A stretch of DNA of 64,000 bases from Pipra filicauda. Taxonomy: Eukaryota; Chordata; Aves; Passeriformes; Pipridae. The notes beneath the pieces are model-generated. The model did not search any database, was not told where the DNA came from, and saw nothing but the letters and a program-made list of their open reading frames with translations. The DNA lies in contig NW_024103873.1 of assembly GCF_003945595.2 (NCBI RefSeq), forward strand, positions 1,488,001-1,552,000, read 5' to 3'. The translations under genes and the position numbers were made by a program. This document shows positions 1 through 13,200 of this stretch, piece by piece (the stretch's first letter is position 1; every line of letters begins with the position of its first letter).

Positions 1-1127
1 AGATTGGAGGAAAAAAAAAAACCAAAACAACAACCCGACAAGTTTCCTTTCACACTCTGGAGAATCAGAAACCAAAGTAAGTGACTGAATGGAAAGGGAA
101 AGGGAGAGGAAGGGGTGGGACAGACCAGCCTCAAACCAGTGGCTCTCACACAAGCATTACACACGTCAGTGCTCAGCTACAGGACACGTTTCAGTCGGTG
201 CAATGCCTGTTTGCTAAAGCTTTAGCAGGCACGTAGGTCTCTAATGAAAAAATAGAAGGAAAGGATCCTACACACTGAGAATGCAAAGCCTGGACAGCCT
301 CAGGATCGGTTTTGGGAGACTGCACCGACTTGCCAGCAGTGCATCCTCATCCCAAACTTCATTTTGCATAAAAAGTTCCCTTTAAGAAATCTTAGCATTT
401 AAAAAACCCGGTGTCTGAGCTCTTCTAGCCTCAGTACTCTAAAGAAGTCTCTTGAAAAATACCTCCTCTGCTTTCCTCATTTGGAAGCTTCAAAATAATG
501 TTTTGCTTTACCTGATACCAATTGAACAACTCACGGAGTCCCAGCGTTATCTCTGGGAGGAAGAGGCAACAGATATGGCATTGCAAGATATTTACACACA
601 TGGTACAAAAATGTCCAAGGGTATGAAAAATCACCAGTTACACAATTTTGCAGCAGCCTCATTTACACCTGTAATTTTATACCATTTATTACATTGTACT
701 AACACACCAGATCCAAAGATGTGCACTCCCTTTAGGACATTCAGGAGTTCCAAATATATTGTGATTGCATAATTCATATTGCACAATTGTATAAAAACAT
801 AAATACTAGCTATTCTATTTTTTCTTTTAAATACAAAATACATGTCACATAGTCAAATAATCTTTTCAAGTGCAATTCAGGTGCTCTCTTTAGTCCTTCC
901 AAGAAAAAGGCAATTTTGATAGTTTTGGCACAAAGTTTAACCTCTGTCCCGTGCCAGCAGTTCTAATTACACTCCGTACGCCCCAAGCTGGATAGAGTAG
1001 CAGTCATATACATACAGTATAAAACCAGGGTATTTACAGGATGCACAGAAGGTACAGGGAGCAGCCTCGTGTGGGCCCGGAGCTGGGGGATGCTTTGGGT
1101 GTCGGGGAGGGGCCGGGACCCCCTGGC
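1..1127 (-). other. ITPR1: ITPR1 3' UTR and possibly downstream flank
   Basis: Sequence after the stop codon is GC-rich for about 100 bp, then AT-rich and free of recognised repeats, as expected for a vertebrate 3' UTR. It contains the only AATAAA on the sense strand here (690-685) and a UAUUUAUG-type AU-rich element near 800. Whether the transcript ends near 665 or continues past the window start cannot be decided from sequence. A perfect 16-bp palindrome lies at 212-227. Confidence 0.7.
685..690 (-). terminator. Candidate polyadenylation signal AATAAA
   Basis: This is the only AATAAA hexamer on the minus strand between the stop codon and position 1. It would give a short 3' UTR of about 450 nt. 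The downstream sequence (620-670) has T- and G-containing stretches but no striking GU-rich element. ITPR1 transcripts in other vertebrates have longer UTRs, so this could be a proximal site only. Confidence 0.4.
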
Positions 1128-1217
1128 CTAGGCCGGCTGCTGCTGCAGGTTCACATTCATGGGCGGGGGGTGGCCGAGGAGGCCGATGCGCTGCTTCTGC
1201 TTCCTCTGCTCCGTCAT
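1128..1217 (-). CDS. ITPR1: ITPR1 last coding exon t: end of coiled coil, C-terminal tail, stop
   Basis: The coding part of the terminal exon (90 bp) gives residues 994-1022: [18 protein letters not shown], then [11 protein letters not shown] and TAG at 1130-1128. The acceptor is attttccag. The tail is the one that identifies type 1 receptor; ITPR2 and ITPR3 end differently. The first residue happens to be methionine but this is an internal codon. Confidence 0.97.
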   Translation of the reverse strand: MTEQRKQKQRIGLLGHPPPMNVNLQQQPA

Positions 1218-4200
1218 CTGGAAAATTAACAAGTTTGCTCATTAGGCCCCGGCGCTTCCTGTGTGTCAGCTCGTCCAAGGGCCGGCCCTGCCTGTCGGGG
1301 TTGCACTGCTAACGGAGCAGGGGCAGCTCCAGCCCTGTGCCCCCTCGGGATGGCCGGGAGCCCAGCCCTGGGCCTGGCTACTGTTCTGCAAGGGAAGGGC
1401 CCGGGAGCCCGGCAGCCAGCGGGAATTAGTGCGCAGAGCAGAAACCTCCCCCGTTAGAAATTCCTTGTAACCGGTCCAGCAGCCGAGGCAGACGAGACGG
1501 AGAGGGCGGAAAAAAGGGGCGAGCCCTCCAGTCAGGCTGGGAATACCCTTGCCTTTGCTGGAATAGACTTCAGCGCTCCCAGTCTCATCCGGAGCGAGCC
1601 AACATCCCTCCCTATCTGCCAAAAGCCAAGGCAGGACTTAACCACCTCACTGCCAGGCAGCCCCACCTTCATCACTGCTTCCCAGCAGATAGAATGTTCC
1701 TCTGATCAGGGCAACCAGGAATGGAAAATGGTTTAGGTTTGTTATTACTGATCTTGAGAAATGGTCACAATCCAATGCTCCACTCTGGTTTTTTAAAAGT
1801 TTGGGAGGTTCCTGACAACTTACATAAGCCGACGGGCCATGTAAGGAACAGCTCCGGAGGGAACAGCTGGATCACTGCACAGCTGGATCACTGCACAGCT
1901 GGATCACTGCACAGCTGGATCACTGCACAGCTGGATCACTGCACAGCTCCTGCTGTGACCACTGCTTGGCTGCAGCAGTATGGGAGGGGATGCCTTGTCC
2001 CTGGACCCCCGAGGGCACAGGGCTCCCCCAGAGCCCTGACCCCCACAGGGCTCAACACCCCACAGCACGTGATCCATGGTGGAATGGAGGCAGCGTGCAC
2101 CAACAGCCACACTCACATCCCACTCCTGCTGCTCCTCCCCTTGGGCTGAGGGTGCCCAGCAATTGCTTCTCCTGCAACATCTACATCCACCATCTAATTT
2201 TTCAGTTTTATGATACTTAATGACAAATGTCAGCCCATGTAACTGCTTGTGGCAATAACTCCAGGAGAAGGGACATGGTGTGAGCACGTTTGGTTCACCT
2301 GTAACACACTTAGAGTCACAAATCTTTAAGGTTGGAAAAGACCTTTGAGACTATTGAGTCCAACCATCAACCCAGCACCACCACCGTGTTTGCCACTGAA
2401 CCACTTGAGTGTATTTAAAACCCCCACTCTCAGCATTGGTGGATAGTTTCCCATCTGGTGCAGGGTATCCTGGCATGCCAGGTGCCTGACCTCGGGTCTG
2501 GAGACCATTGTGAGGAATGGAATTGGTCCAAACAGGCAGTTCTGGGCAACCTCCAAAAGGTCCCTGCATGTGCGCAGGCTGGGCAACGCTGTGCACCCCA
2601 CGGCTCTCACTCTGTGTCCACTGACACTCATTTAACCACCAGGGAAAGGGCAGAAATACCTTAATTCCTCCTAAGACCATAATTAAACTTGACCTCAGCC
2701 CAGCACCTTGCTCGCTGCCTGACCCCAGGGGAGGCAGAGCTGGTATTTTCCCTTTCCAGCAGGATGACCGCAGCCTCCCGGGGCCAGGTCGCTCCTGCCG
2801 CTCCCCTGCACCACACTTCTGGAGTTCTCTTGCCACAAAAGGCTTCCAAGGCTTCACAGGGAACAGAAACAGGAGGAGAGGGACCTTCCCATTGCTCCCT
2901 GGAGACACACAGGCTACTCCCTGCTGAACCTTCAACCATTCCTAAGATAACTCACAAGCGGGAATGCAAAGAGGCCACGAGGACTTGGTTCAAAATGCCC
3001 ATTTACATTAATTAGCTTCACTGAGCAAACCAAGAGTCAGCACTTCACACCACCAATAAAGTAATTCAGAGGACACACGGAATGAAAATGGAAAGAAAAG
3101 AGAATAATGAAAAGGGACTGTAGCGGTTATTTTTCATGCTGTAGAAAAGGGACAATGCACCCTGATGCAGCTGTTTGTAGATGTGGCTTTAAAAAAAGGG
3201 AAGAATAAAGCAACCAAGCATAAATAAGAGGGAGAAATGCAATTGTACTGTTAATGCAGAACATTATTAATGCTGCACAACACATATGCTTGTGTGGAGG
3301 GCACAGGGCAGCGGGAGGGAGCAAGTTACTGCCATCACATTTACCTGGAGAGTGAATCTCTTGCAAAAGCTTTCCAGTGACAGCACACCTGGGCTAACAG
3401 GCAATAAAAGCCACACACAGTGTATCTCCAGGGAGCTGCCAGCCCCTGGAATAGTGCTGATGGGATCAAAACACAGCCCCAGGGGCCTGGGGTTCATCTG
3501 GGCCGAGCTGGACTCCCCGATAACGCCTGTGACTGCACAGGGGCCACGGCCCCAATCCAAAGGTCACGGGTGAGCTGGAGCGACCTGCAGGCACAGGGCA
3601 CAGGTGAGGGGCACGAAAGGATCCCAGCTGGACTCCACGTGCCCACGGTGCTGCTCCAGCCCGAGTCACAGCTGTGCTGCCACAGCTCAGGGCTCCCGGG
3701 GGTGGGGGGGCCGTGCCCAGCCAGGTCGGAGTCCAGGAGCGATGCCTCACACCTTCCGACACCGGAGCCGCACCGGGGAGGATTTCTGGGTGATTACATC
3801 TAATCCCCTGCTGCTGCAGACAATTCCGGGGTAATCTTTTTGCACAGAATTAAAGCGATCAGGATTTTAATGGCTCTGGGTGCACCCTGGGAGAGCAGGC
3901 GGGCTGGAGCTCCGGTTCTGACAATTACAGTCTCCAGGAACCTAACGAGCTTGAAGAACAAATGAATGAGAGGTTTTCCCTTTATTTAATTACAAGAAAA
4001 TAAATACAAATAAAAGTTCCCTGAGTTAGTTCCTTTTCCTGGAGACAGTTCCTGATCAGGAGGAGGGATATACTGGCTTTGGCACATAATTGGAGCATCC
4101 TGCATCTTCAGCAGGGCTCTCAATAATGGTACTTAGGGGAATTCCTAAAAGCTATCACCACATTAACGAAGCTGGTTTCCTCTCTTGCTTTTACAGTCAA

Positions 4201-7200
4201 ATAGCTCTCTAAAAGCTAAACCCTTCATTCTTATTTTCACAAAGAGCGAGAAGGGGTTTTAGTGCTTGGTCAGCCAAGAGGGCTGCAAGCTTCAGAAATA
4301 AATGTGTCGTGAGCCAGCGCTGGCTGCGGCCGGTGGAAAGACTCCTGGTGACTGCAGACCACTTTGAGTCAGACCCTTCAGCAGGGAGACACAAGACACA
4401 TGTTTCAAGATAATTGCTTCCAGGCAAAACAGCAAAACCACTGCCCGGCAAGTACTAAAGCCCAGACAAAAGAGCAACTGCCTCTGCCCTCCATCCTCAG
4501 ACCAACTGGAGCAAGGGGCTCTGTGGCACAGTGCCTGAGAACTAATTACAGCCCAGAGCAGCGAGGCTGTCTGCTCCCAGTCCCACATGTTAATCCCTTC
4601 CTTGTGCTCCACGGGGTGTTCGGGAAAAGGGCCCAGCTCCGTCCCCACTGCAGAGTGTGATCGGAAGGCAGGGAGCTGGGATCTGTCAGCACTGCCTTCC
4701 AGAGACTCATTCTCCCTGAAGATAACTGGCTTATGGAGCACCCCAGCCAGCCCGAGCAGAGATGGAAAGCAGGGGCTGGATCAGCACTGGCAGAGCCATG
4801 CCAGCTGTGCCACAGCAGGCAGGGCACATCTGAGGAGATAATGCCCAAAGCTGCCTGGCCTTTCCTGCCCTGGGCAGCTCCATCGACTGCCCCAGGTGCA
4901 AGTCAGCAATTAATCTTATCCAGTGCTGATACCTGTATAAATGTAACTAATTGAACCATCTGGCTCAGGTTATTAATGCACAAAGATAAGCAGCCACCAC
5001 AAACAGCTCCCGCCAGCGCAGGCAACAGCATTTTCCCTGTTCCTCCCCGTTAAGCTGCAATCCCTACGGACAACACGAGCTCAAGCCCTGCTGCCTCTGT
5101 GGCTCTGACAAAGCCATCGCTGGGCTTGGGCTGGGAACCAGCCCCATGATGCCCAGCCAAGCCAGGAGTAAACACAAGTCCTCAAAGCCCTGCTGCAGAA
5201 AACCTGCTGCACCAAAAAAACACCCCGAGGTCTGTGGAGCACTCACATGTTACGCAGCAGCAACACATGGTGCAATGCAAAACATCTCGTGGGGATGTCT
5301 ATGCTGCAGGCTGGAGTGTGGCAGCAGCCAAATCACATCTGCAGTGGCAGTGACAGCACAGAGGGACCAGCACCAGTAACCACTCGAGCGCTTCTCCAGT
5401 TTCTCGGTGGGTTTTGAGGTCCGTGCAGTGACACAGCCCCTGTATCGGTATCACACCCTCTGACTGACAGGAGCCTGATAAGTCCTCGGGTTAAAACCCC
5501 AAACAACAACAACAACAACACACACAGAGGCTCCCTGCCCCAGCCAGGACTGATTTAAATACATCAGTGGTGATTTTTTCAAGGCAAGTTTTCCCTCTGT
5601 GGAGGTGCCCACTTTGGAACACGCTGGTTGGGTCAGCACCAGGCAGGTCAGCTGGGGCACGGGGCACTGGAGGGACATTTGGTTTGTTCACTTCTTTCCT
5701 AAGTTACTTTAAACAAGTTGTCCCTGGGGTGTGCAGAAGCTGTGGAGCTGTGAAACACCCCTCGGTGTGAGAGGCTGGCAGAGCTGTGTCCTGCCCCCAG
5801 GGATGTGAGGCCGCCCATCCGCTCCCTTACCTGATCCTTCAGCTCTGACAGCTGGCCAGAGAGGTTGGTCACGAGCTTCATGGTGGACTCCAACTTCTCC
5901 TGCAAATTCCTCAGCTCGTTCTGCTCTCCTTCTGAGTCACTGCTCACCAGGGACATGGCCCGCATCCGGGGGAACCAGTCCAGGTTTCTCTCCTAGGAAT
6001 CAACAGCAGGTCACAGTTAGTGTTTACCAGGTGAAAACCTGCACCCCAGAGAGTGCAGGGCTGACACAGACAGAGCTCTAATGACACACGGGGCCATTCC
6101 TTGGATACACAGCTCTGCAGTTTCTGAGTTAACTGCATTTGCATCTTACTGGAAAGTTTGCAAAATCGCCTGCTTGGGGCAACGAGGCGCTGCAGCCACG
6201 ACTGCTGGAAATTAGGGCTGCTCAGTGCCAGCTTCTCCTCCCAGCAACTCACCCCCCAGCCCTTTCCCCTTCACAGACACTTCAGTATAAATACACTAAC
6301 TCTGGATATTAAATCAGCCCAGATTTCACGTCTGGACAAGCATTTCCCACTGCTAGAAATCCACTGCCACCTTGTAATCTTTTCATTTGTGTTTATGGAA
6401 CATTTTCTGCTAATAAAGCTGGTGCGCTTTTTTGGTCAAGCAAAGCTTGGTTGTGCTTTCTGATGAAAGAAACCTTGTTCTTCCTGGAAATGCTTCCATG
6501 TTTGAAATACTTCCCTTTTAATGAAAAAGAAAATCATAATCTGACTGGTTCAGGCTAAAACAGATACGTCACAATGTATCGCTTATAGTAAAGTTTTCAT
6601 TCATCCATACTAATATTCTAATATTTCACTTTGCAGTTACTGTTGGGAATGTCAGTGGACACACACTCAGTTTGATGGGCATGTACAGAGGCTCACACAT
6701 GCACTGTGTACATGCCAGAGACGTTAAAAATAAAAGCAGGAGCGGAACAGAAAGCCACAAGAGAGGAGGAGGGGTGCACACCGCGCCTTGACACCTTACA
6801 GTTCAACAGCAAACTGGTTTCCCATCTAGTCTGGTTCTCCTCCCACGCTGGAGATATGCTCTGAAATGGAAGCTAAACTGGGGCTGGCTGAGATAAGGCT
6901 GTGTGTGGTCTCACAGGTGACACTGCAACAGCTGGTGAGGCTTTAAAGAAAGCAGAGCTGCTGATGGGCGACTGCAGTGACACCATGGGATGCTGGTAAC
7001 CAAAAATAATCCCCATCGCTGAGTAACGGCGACCAAAGTTCACCCCACTGCGCTGGACAGGCTCTTTGCTGGGCTCAGCTGATTTTTAGGGCATGGTAAA
7101 CTCTGGCTTTTTGCCATTCCCAGCCTAAATCTCCAGCTTGAACCCACTCCCTCCCCTGTGCTCCCCCATTCCCAGGAGCATCCATCCTGCTTAAAGCAGG

Positions 7201-10200
7201 GCTGTGCACCTCTCCACAGAGCTACAGTCACATCCCCTCTGCAATTCAGATGCAATGCCAAGACTCATCAGCTTAAATTAGCTGCTTCTGATGTGCCTGG
7301 AGTTTCCTCTTGCTGGGATGAGAAGGCAGAAAGCAGGCCCTTTCCCATGCAGGCACCACAGCATCCCCACGTGATACAGAACTGCCAGCAGGGCTGTTTG
7401 CTCCTGATCTCTGTTTACAGGGCAGATGGTTTCTGCTAATAAAAGAAAAAAAACTATGTACCAAAAAAATATGCCTTTATCAAGACAAGTGCCAAAATAT
7501 TTTGGACTTTAGGGAATGCCAGTCCCACAATTAAGGTTTAATAGTAGGAACCGGCAACATTTCACTGCTTTCTTCCAGCTGTAGTAAAACCCTCATTAGG
7601 GAGGAGAGGGCAGCTCAGCACTCGTGCTTGGGTCCAGCAGCTCCCCACCCAGGGAAAACAAATTAAACCAACTGTTCTCAGCCCTCTGTTCCTCCAGGCT
7701 GGGGGTTTTCGAGGACAAAACAAATTAGACTAAAATGCAATTTGTATTTGTAGGTTTGCCTGGACCCTCAGGCCCATGTCCTGAGGTTTCTAGGCAGACA
7801 TGAGAACCCTGAAGTGCCTTTCTTGCTCCAGAAATATTATTATTCTCTTCCTTCCCAAAAAGGTGAGCTTTCCAAGGCCATCCCCAGAGCACTCCCAGGC
7901 CCCATCCTCAAGAATGATGAAGGGGGTGAGGGGAGCATCAACCTTCCCTACCTGCAGTGTGTTGTTAACAAATACCCAAGCACTTTCAGGGTTACTTTGC
8001 AATATAAGCGAATGCTGCTGCAGAGGCTGCGACTCGATCGTTCCAGGCCCCGGAGGAGCTGGGCAGTCTCAGCTGGGGAACTCAAACCACCACCCACAGC
8101 TCCTGCAGGCTCCTCACAGGTTTCAGACTCTGGGTTTCTGAAAGCCCCAGCTCTCAAAGTTGGTAAATCTTGGCTTTGATTTGGAAAACCAACAAAGCAC
8201 CTCTCTAGTTCTCACGGCAGTGGTCAAAGATTGAAACCAAAACTCCATGTGAACTCCGAGGGCTGAGGAAGGAGAATGCTGACGAAAAGGAGACACAGCC
8301 CTCCTGGTCCCCTGCTGAGATGGAGAACAGGGCTCACCGTTCACTTGGAACTGGCAATACCCCTGGCTAAGTGCTGATCCACCTGTGGAAGAGTTAATGG
8401 GGCACCTGGAAAGTCCCTGTGCAGAGACAGAGTGACAGTGACAGGCCTAGGGAAGGACCTGGACATCACTCTGCCTACCCATGTCATTGGGCTGTGTGTG
8501 ATCTGCTTCCCCATTCCCATTCCACGTAAGTCATCAGCACCACTCAAACCCAGTATTTATCTGGACATGTCCAGCTGCCACCCAGCAAGAAATAAGGGAG
8601 TGTCCCCTCACATGGCCTGGGAAAACACCCTGTGTGAGGGGCCATGGGGACAGGGGTGCAGGTAACGCTGGCCCAGTGCTGCTGCCCTTGGCGGTGCCGG
8701 GACCCTCTGGAGAGGGCAGCAGGGAAGCTGCCTGCACACAGGGGCACACCTCCTCCTGCACACACTATCCTGCAATCCCACCACTCCATGGGAAACCTTC
8801 AGCCTGTTCTTCAGCCTCCCCCAGCCCTGCAGAGAGGAGCTGGATGTGACCAACCTGCTGACACAGAGTGCGGTCTGAACACCCGTCCCTGGCCCTGCTG
8901 GGGGGTCTGGGGTTGTTTTCTTATGACCAAACAAACACTGATGCCTGAAGCAGAGCTGGTGCAAACAGAACTGGGCAGGAATGCTGGGAGGTCAGGGGCT
9001 GTCCATCCCCCAGCACTGCCCCGGACAACGATGCCATCCAAGGGTCAATCAAAGATTTATATCTCACAGTCCAGTTTCTGCTGAACTTCAGCTCAACACC
9101 CACGGGGCGCCTTTAAAGACACAGCGCCACGACCCTCGCGGCAGCTCTGGAAGCGTTTCAGAGGCACCAAGTGAGCCGTGAAGGGAAGGGCTGCCCCGTG
9201 ATCCCCGAGGGGCTGCTGGCACCCACACAGCGATGCTGTTCTGCACTGTCTGCTGCGCTCCTGCCGGGGCTCCTGGTGTGCCAGGCTCCCTCTTCCCGGT
9301 ACCGGCAGCTCCCGCCGCAGCAGCCGGAGCGAGCGGAGCCGCTGCCGGAAGCCCCTGACCGCAAGGGCTGGGTTTCGGGTTAGCTCTTTTCTAGGTAAAG
9401 TTGGAAAAGTCCCTCGTGTAAAGCAAATATCGCTCAGTCTCAAACACGGGGGTGATGCTGACCGTCCACGCCTGGAAATGTGAAAAAGAGGAAGCGGTGC
9501 TGCATGATGCACATGCGATTCATTCTGAGAAGTGCTGGCTCCTCCCGGCTTCTGCCGAAGAGTTGGTTCTAGGAAAGGCTCTGAGGCAACCTCAGCGTGA
9601 GCCGTGCCAGGAGAGCACCAGCCCTGCTCCCGGGGCACGGGACGGTGCTCACAGCAGGGATTGGGGCTCACCCCGCTGCCGGCGCCCCGAGGACTCGCTG
9701 CTCCTCTCCCGGGTCTCTATTTACCCAGCTATCCCTGTGCATAACAGTTATGGGGTGCTAAGGGCTAACTCAATGCTCTCCAAAATAAATCCCTACAGCT
9801 GCCAGCAGAAGGCTGCCCAGCAGCATCATTTACAGAATCACAGGATCATTCAGGGTGGAAAAGACCTCCAAGATCGAGTCCAGCCTGTGACCCATCCCCA
9901 CCTTGTCAACCATGCCAGAGCACTGAGTGCCTCATCCAGTTGTTTCTTGAACACAAGCAGGGGAAGGTGAGAGCAGCAAATTTCAGTTTCTGTCATGTGA
10001 AGTTAAAAATCAGACCCACACATCTAATAAACAGCTTTGTGAAGCAGTTTGAAAATTAATCTGTTTGTTTGTGGTGAGATGGGAATCCTCCTGGGTCTTT
10101 TCTGTCCTTCCTGGAAAAAGCCCCACGTCAGGTTCTTTCTCTGCTGCAAAGGGCTCACCATCACTTCTTCCACACTGAGCTGCACTTCTTCCCTCTGCAT

Positions 10201-13200
10201 AAAAACCAGCACTTGACACTGTCCCTCTGTCCCTCCTCCACACTCAGAGCCTTTTCAACTCCTCACACGCTCCGTGTCATTAACCAGGAGGCTGATGACA
10301 CAGGGTTTATGGTGTACCAACCTCCTCTGCACTGGTGCCACAGGTTAAATACCTAAGTGCCACTTATACTGGTGCAGAGCAGGGAACCTGGAGACAGACA
10401 CCATTCCCAAGTGGAGGATGACTGTCCCTGCACGAAGTGATCCTCCCTGGCCATCCCTGGGAGTTCTGCTGCAGGTGACTCACTCGAGCTGAGCCAAGCA
10501 CCACCCAGCCTGAGGGGCTGCAGGGCACGGCCCTGCTGGGGATCCCTGAAGCTGGGGATCCTGACTCCTGCTGGAAGGACAAGGCCACCTCTCCACACCA
10601 ACCCCCTCTGGGTGTTTGGATCCCCGCTTGGGGTGGGCCATGTTACACCACCACATTCCAGGGGCTCACGGCTGCGGCACTGCCGGGAGGGAGGCGGCAG
10701 CGGTGACTCAGGACAGCTCAGCCCAGCCCGGGACACTCCTGGGCACACACGGCCCCCCGGGGCTCTCTGGTCCCACCCAGCCCCACAGACCCAGCGGTTC
10801 GTGTTCCCCAGTGTGTCACCCTCGATGGTTTCCCCTCTCCCAGGCAGGCGCTGGCAGAGCTCCAGGAGCGAGGACACGGCACCCACCCTGCCAGCTGTTT
10901 GGGACCCACCCAAACCCCAGCACATCATGCTAACATCCCATTCCCCACATCTAGCCCCAAGCTTTCCTCCTGCTTTCATCCATCCAGGCCCTTTTCTTCC
11001 ACACGTTCAGCCAAAGGGAAACCTTTGCCTGGTCAGTGGGGATGCCCAAGATTCCCAGCATGGATACCGGGTGGTTTATCAGGGAAAACCAAGCACTGGG
11101 CCAATGTGAGGTTACTGCCAGCATCCTGCAGCCCACCACAGGGCAGCCAGCTCACATACCTCCCAAGAATCTCAGGCTGGTTTGGGTTGGAAGGGACCTT
11201 AAAGATCATCTCATTCCACCCCCTGCCCTGGGCAGGGACACCTTCCACTAGCCCAGGGTGCTCCAAGCCCCGTCCAACCTGGCCTTGGACATTTCCAGGG
11301 ATCCAGGGGCAGCCACAGCTCCTCTGGGCACCCTGTGCCAGTGCTGGGGAAGATGAGGTTGACCAACCATTTCTCCCTGTGCAGCTCCTGGTTTGCACCT
11401 TAACCATGATTCCAAGGGTGGAACAAGTTCTTTCGCTATCTGAACAAGAAGCTCAGCCCGTGCCTATGACACAGTGTTTCCAGCAGCCCAGGGCCTGCTG
11501 CCAAACACACCTCTTGGCTCTTCCGTGGCTCTGCCATTATTTGTTGATTAACCCTGTAATTATATTGGCTAACTCTGCCTAGATATCTCAAGATGCAGCT
11601 TGTTGGGAGGACACCACCAAGTTCAGCACTGTCAGCTCCAGTTCACATCCTGACCTTCTCAGTCCTCCTCCTCCCCTCCCAGTCTGCACCAGCATCACTG
11701 TGACGGGGAGCCCCAAACCCCCAGTTTCCTCATCTATAACAGTTATTTGCACGGGCTGTTCTCTACTGGTTTGCAAAGTATTGATATGACAAATCTTTCC
11801 TATTTGACTTTGCCCCCAGGTACAGGATTTCCAGGCACAAATGTCAGATGAACATAACTAAGTTTTAACACTTTCTCGGACTCTAATTTCATGTGTATGC
11901 ATCTGTCACCAGTGCTGGAATCATTAAGCCCCTTTTGAAATGTCCCAGTTGTGAAGCATCATGGCCTGCCCTTGTCATGCCTGCAGGTGCTGCAGTCCAA
12001 ACCCAGTCCTGGCCACCTCCTGCTGAATTCTATTTCATGGAGAGTCTGGGACAGTCACCCTGCAAAGCCATCATGACCTGAGCCTCCTGTAGGTGCTGAA
12101 TCCCACACTCTTGCTGGGTTTCAGAGCACAGTGACTGTCAGGGCCAATGATTAACTCCTTAGGAGAGGTTTCAACTCCAACTTGCACTTCTGGAAGGACA
12201 TATTGACACTGACTGATGGAACCTTGTCTTTGATTACCAGGAAGCTCTGCCTTGGCACAAGTCACACTCAAACCAGGAATCAGAAGCACTTTCCATTACA
12301 GCACAGACCTCAAGAGACAAGGAAAAAAGCCCAACAATATAGTTAAATCTCTAGGTTTTTACACAGAGGCGAATTAGGGCACAAAAGGAAGTCTGTAGCC
12401 TTCATTTCCATTCCAAATTTCTTGAAGGATATCTCTGCCATCACTCCTATTTGTAAATGGTTCATTTTCAAATGACAACACAATCCAGACGGGACTCAGC
12501 ACCCTCGCTCTGCATCTTGGAACTTGGGCAACCCTCACACCTCTGCCTCATTTTTGTAATAAAGGGTGTTAATGACACAGATCCTGCCTGGATTAAAAAC
12601 CTGTGGAAACTGCAGGAGCTCGGCAGGAAGCTTTGTGCTGGAAACTTTTCCAAAGCAGCCTTTATTTTTTAATAAGCACATCTGTGTCACAAAGCCCCCG
12701 ACAGTGGCTCGAACCCACGCGGATCAAGGTGCAGCTCAGGGTATGCAAGAGCTGGGCATGCAAATATTTGTCTGTGCTGTGACAGCCCGTGCAGCTGCCT
12801 GCAGACAGCTTAGGAATGCACACAAAACCCAAGTGCCTGTGTGGTTTTCTATGTATCGAGCTGCAGAGTGAGAAATTTTACATATTCTAAATGCCTGCAC
12901 ACAGCTGGTTGTGGCAGAGCTCTGCCAAGGCCCTGGTGACAGCTGTGCTGGCCAGGCTGCCACAGCCACTGCAGGCAAAGGCAGAAAACTCCAGGAGGAA
13001 TTCTCAAGACAGGCTGGGAAGATAAGCCCTTTAAATGAACTAATCTGCAGGGAGTTGCAGCGAGTTCACATTAGTCATCTGGGTGTGGATGTCAATGTCT
13101 GGCCAAGGCGATAAGTGGATCCCCCCTCCCACACACAGGGTGTTATTCAGACATCACCTGATCTTCCCTGGTGACTACAAAGCCACAGGAATCGGGGGCC

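Larger units (their letters stand above)
1218..5830 (-). other. ITPR1: ITPR1 intron s-t (4.6 kb)
   Basis: This intron starts gtaagg and ends ccag. It contains a five-copy 16-bp tandem repeat (1865-1944), one CR1 3' fragment (about 2311-2465) and a short CAA microsatellite (about 5503-5520). I see no other gene. Confidence 0.9.

Noticed and set aside
1721..2149. 142-codon plus-strand open frame containing a repeated peptide
   Set aside because: The repeated peptide is just the translation of the 16-bp tandem array; the rest has no homology.
9093..9671. 192-codon minus-strand open frame in the CpG-rich region
   Set aside because: Arg/Pro/Ser-rich with no known family; expected by chance in GC-rich sequence. 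The region itself is kept as a regulatory finding.
10353..11582. 208-codon minus and 227-codon plus open frames
   Set aside because: They overlap each other, the second runs into CR1, and neither resembles a known protein.
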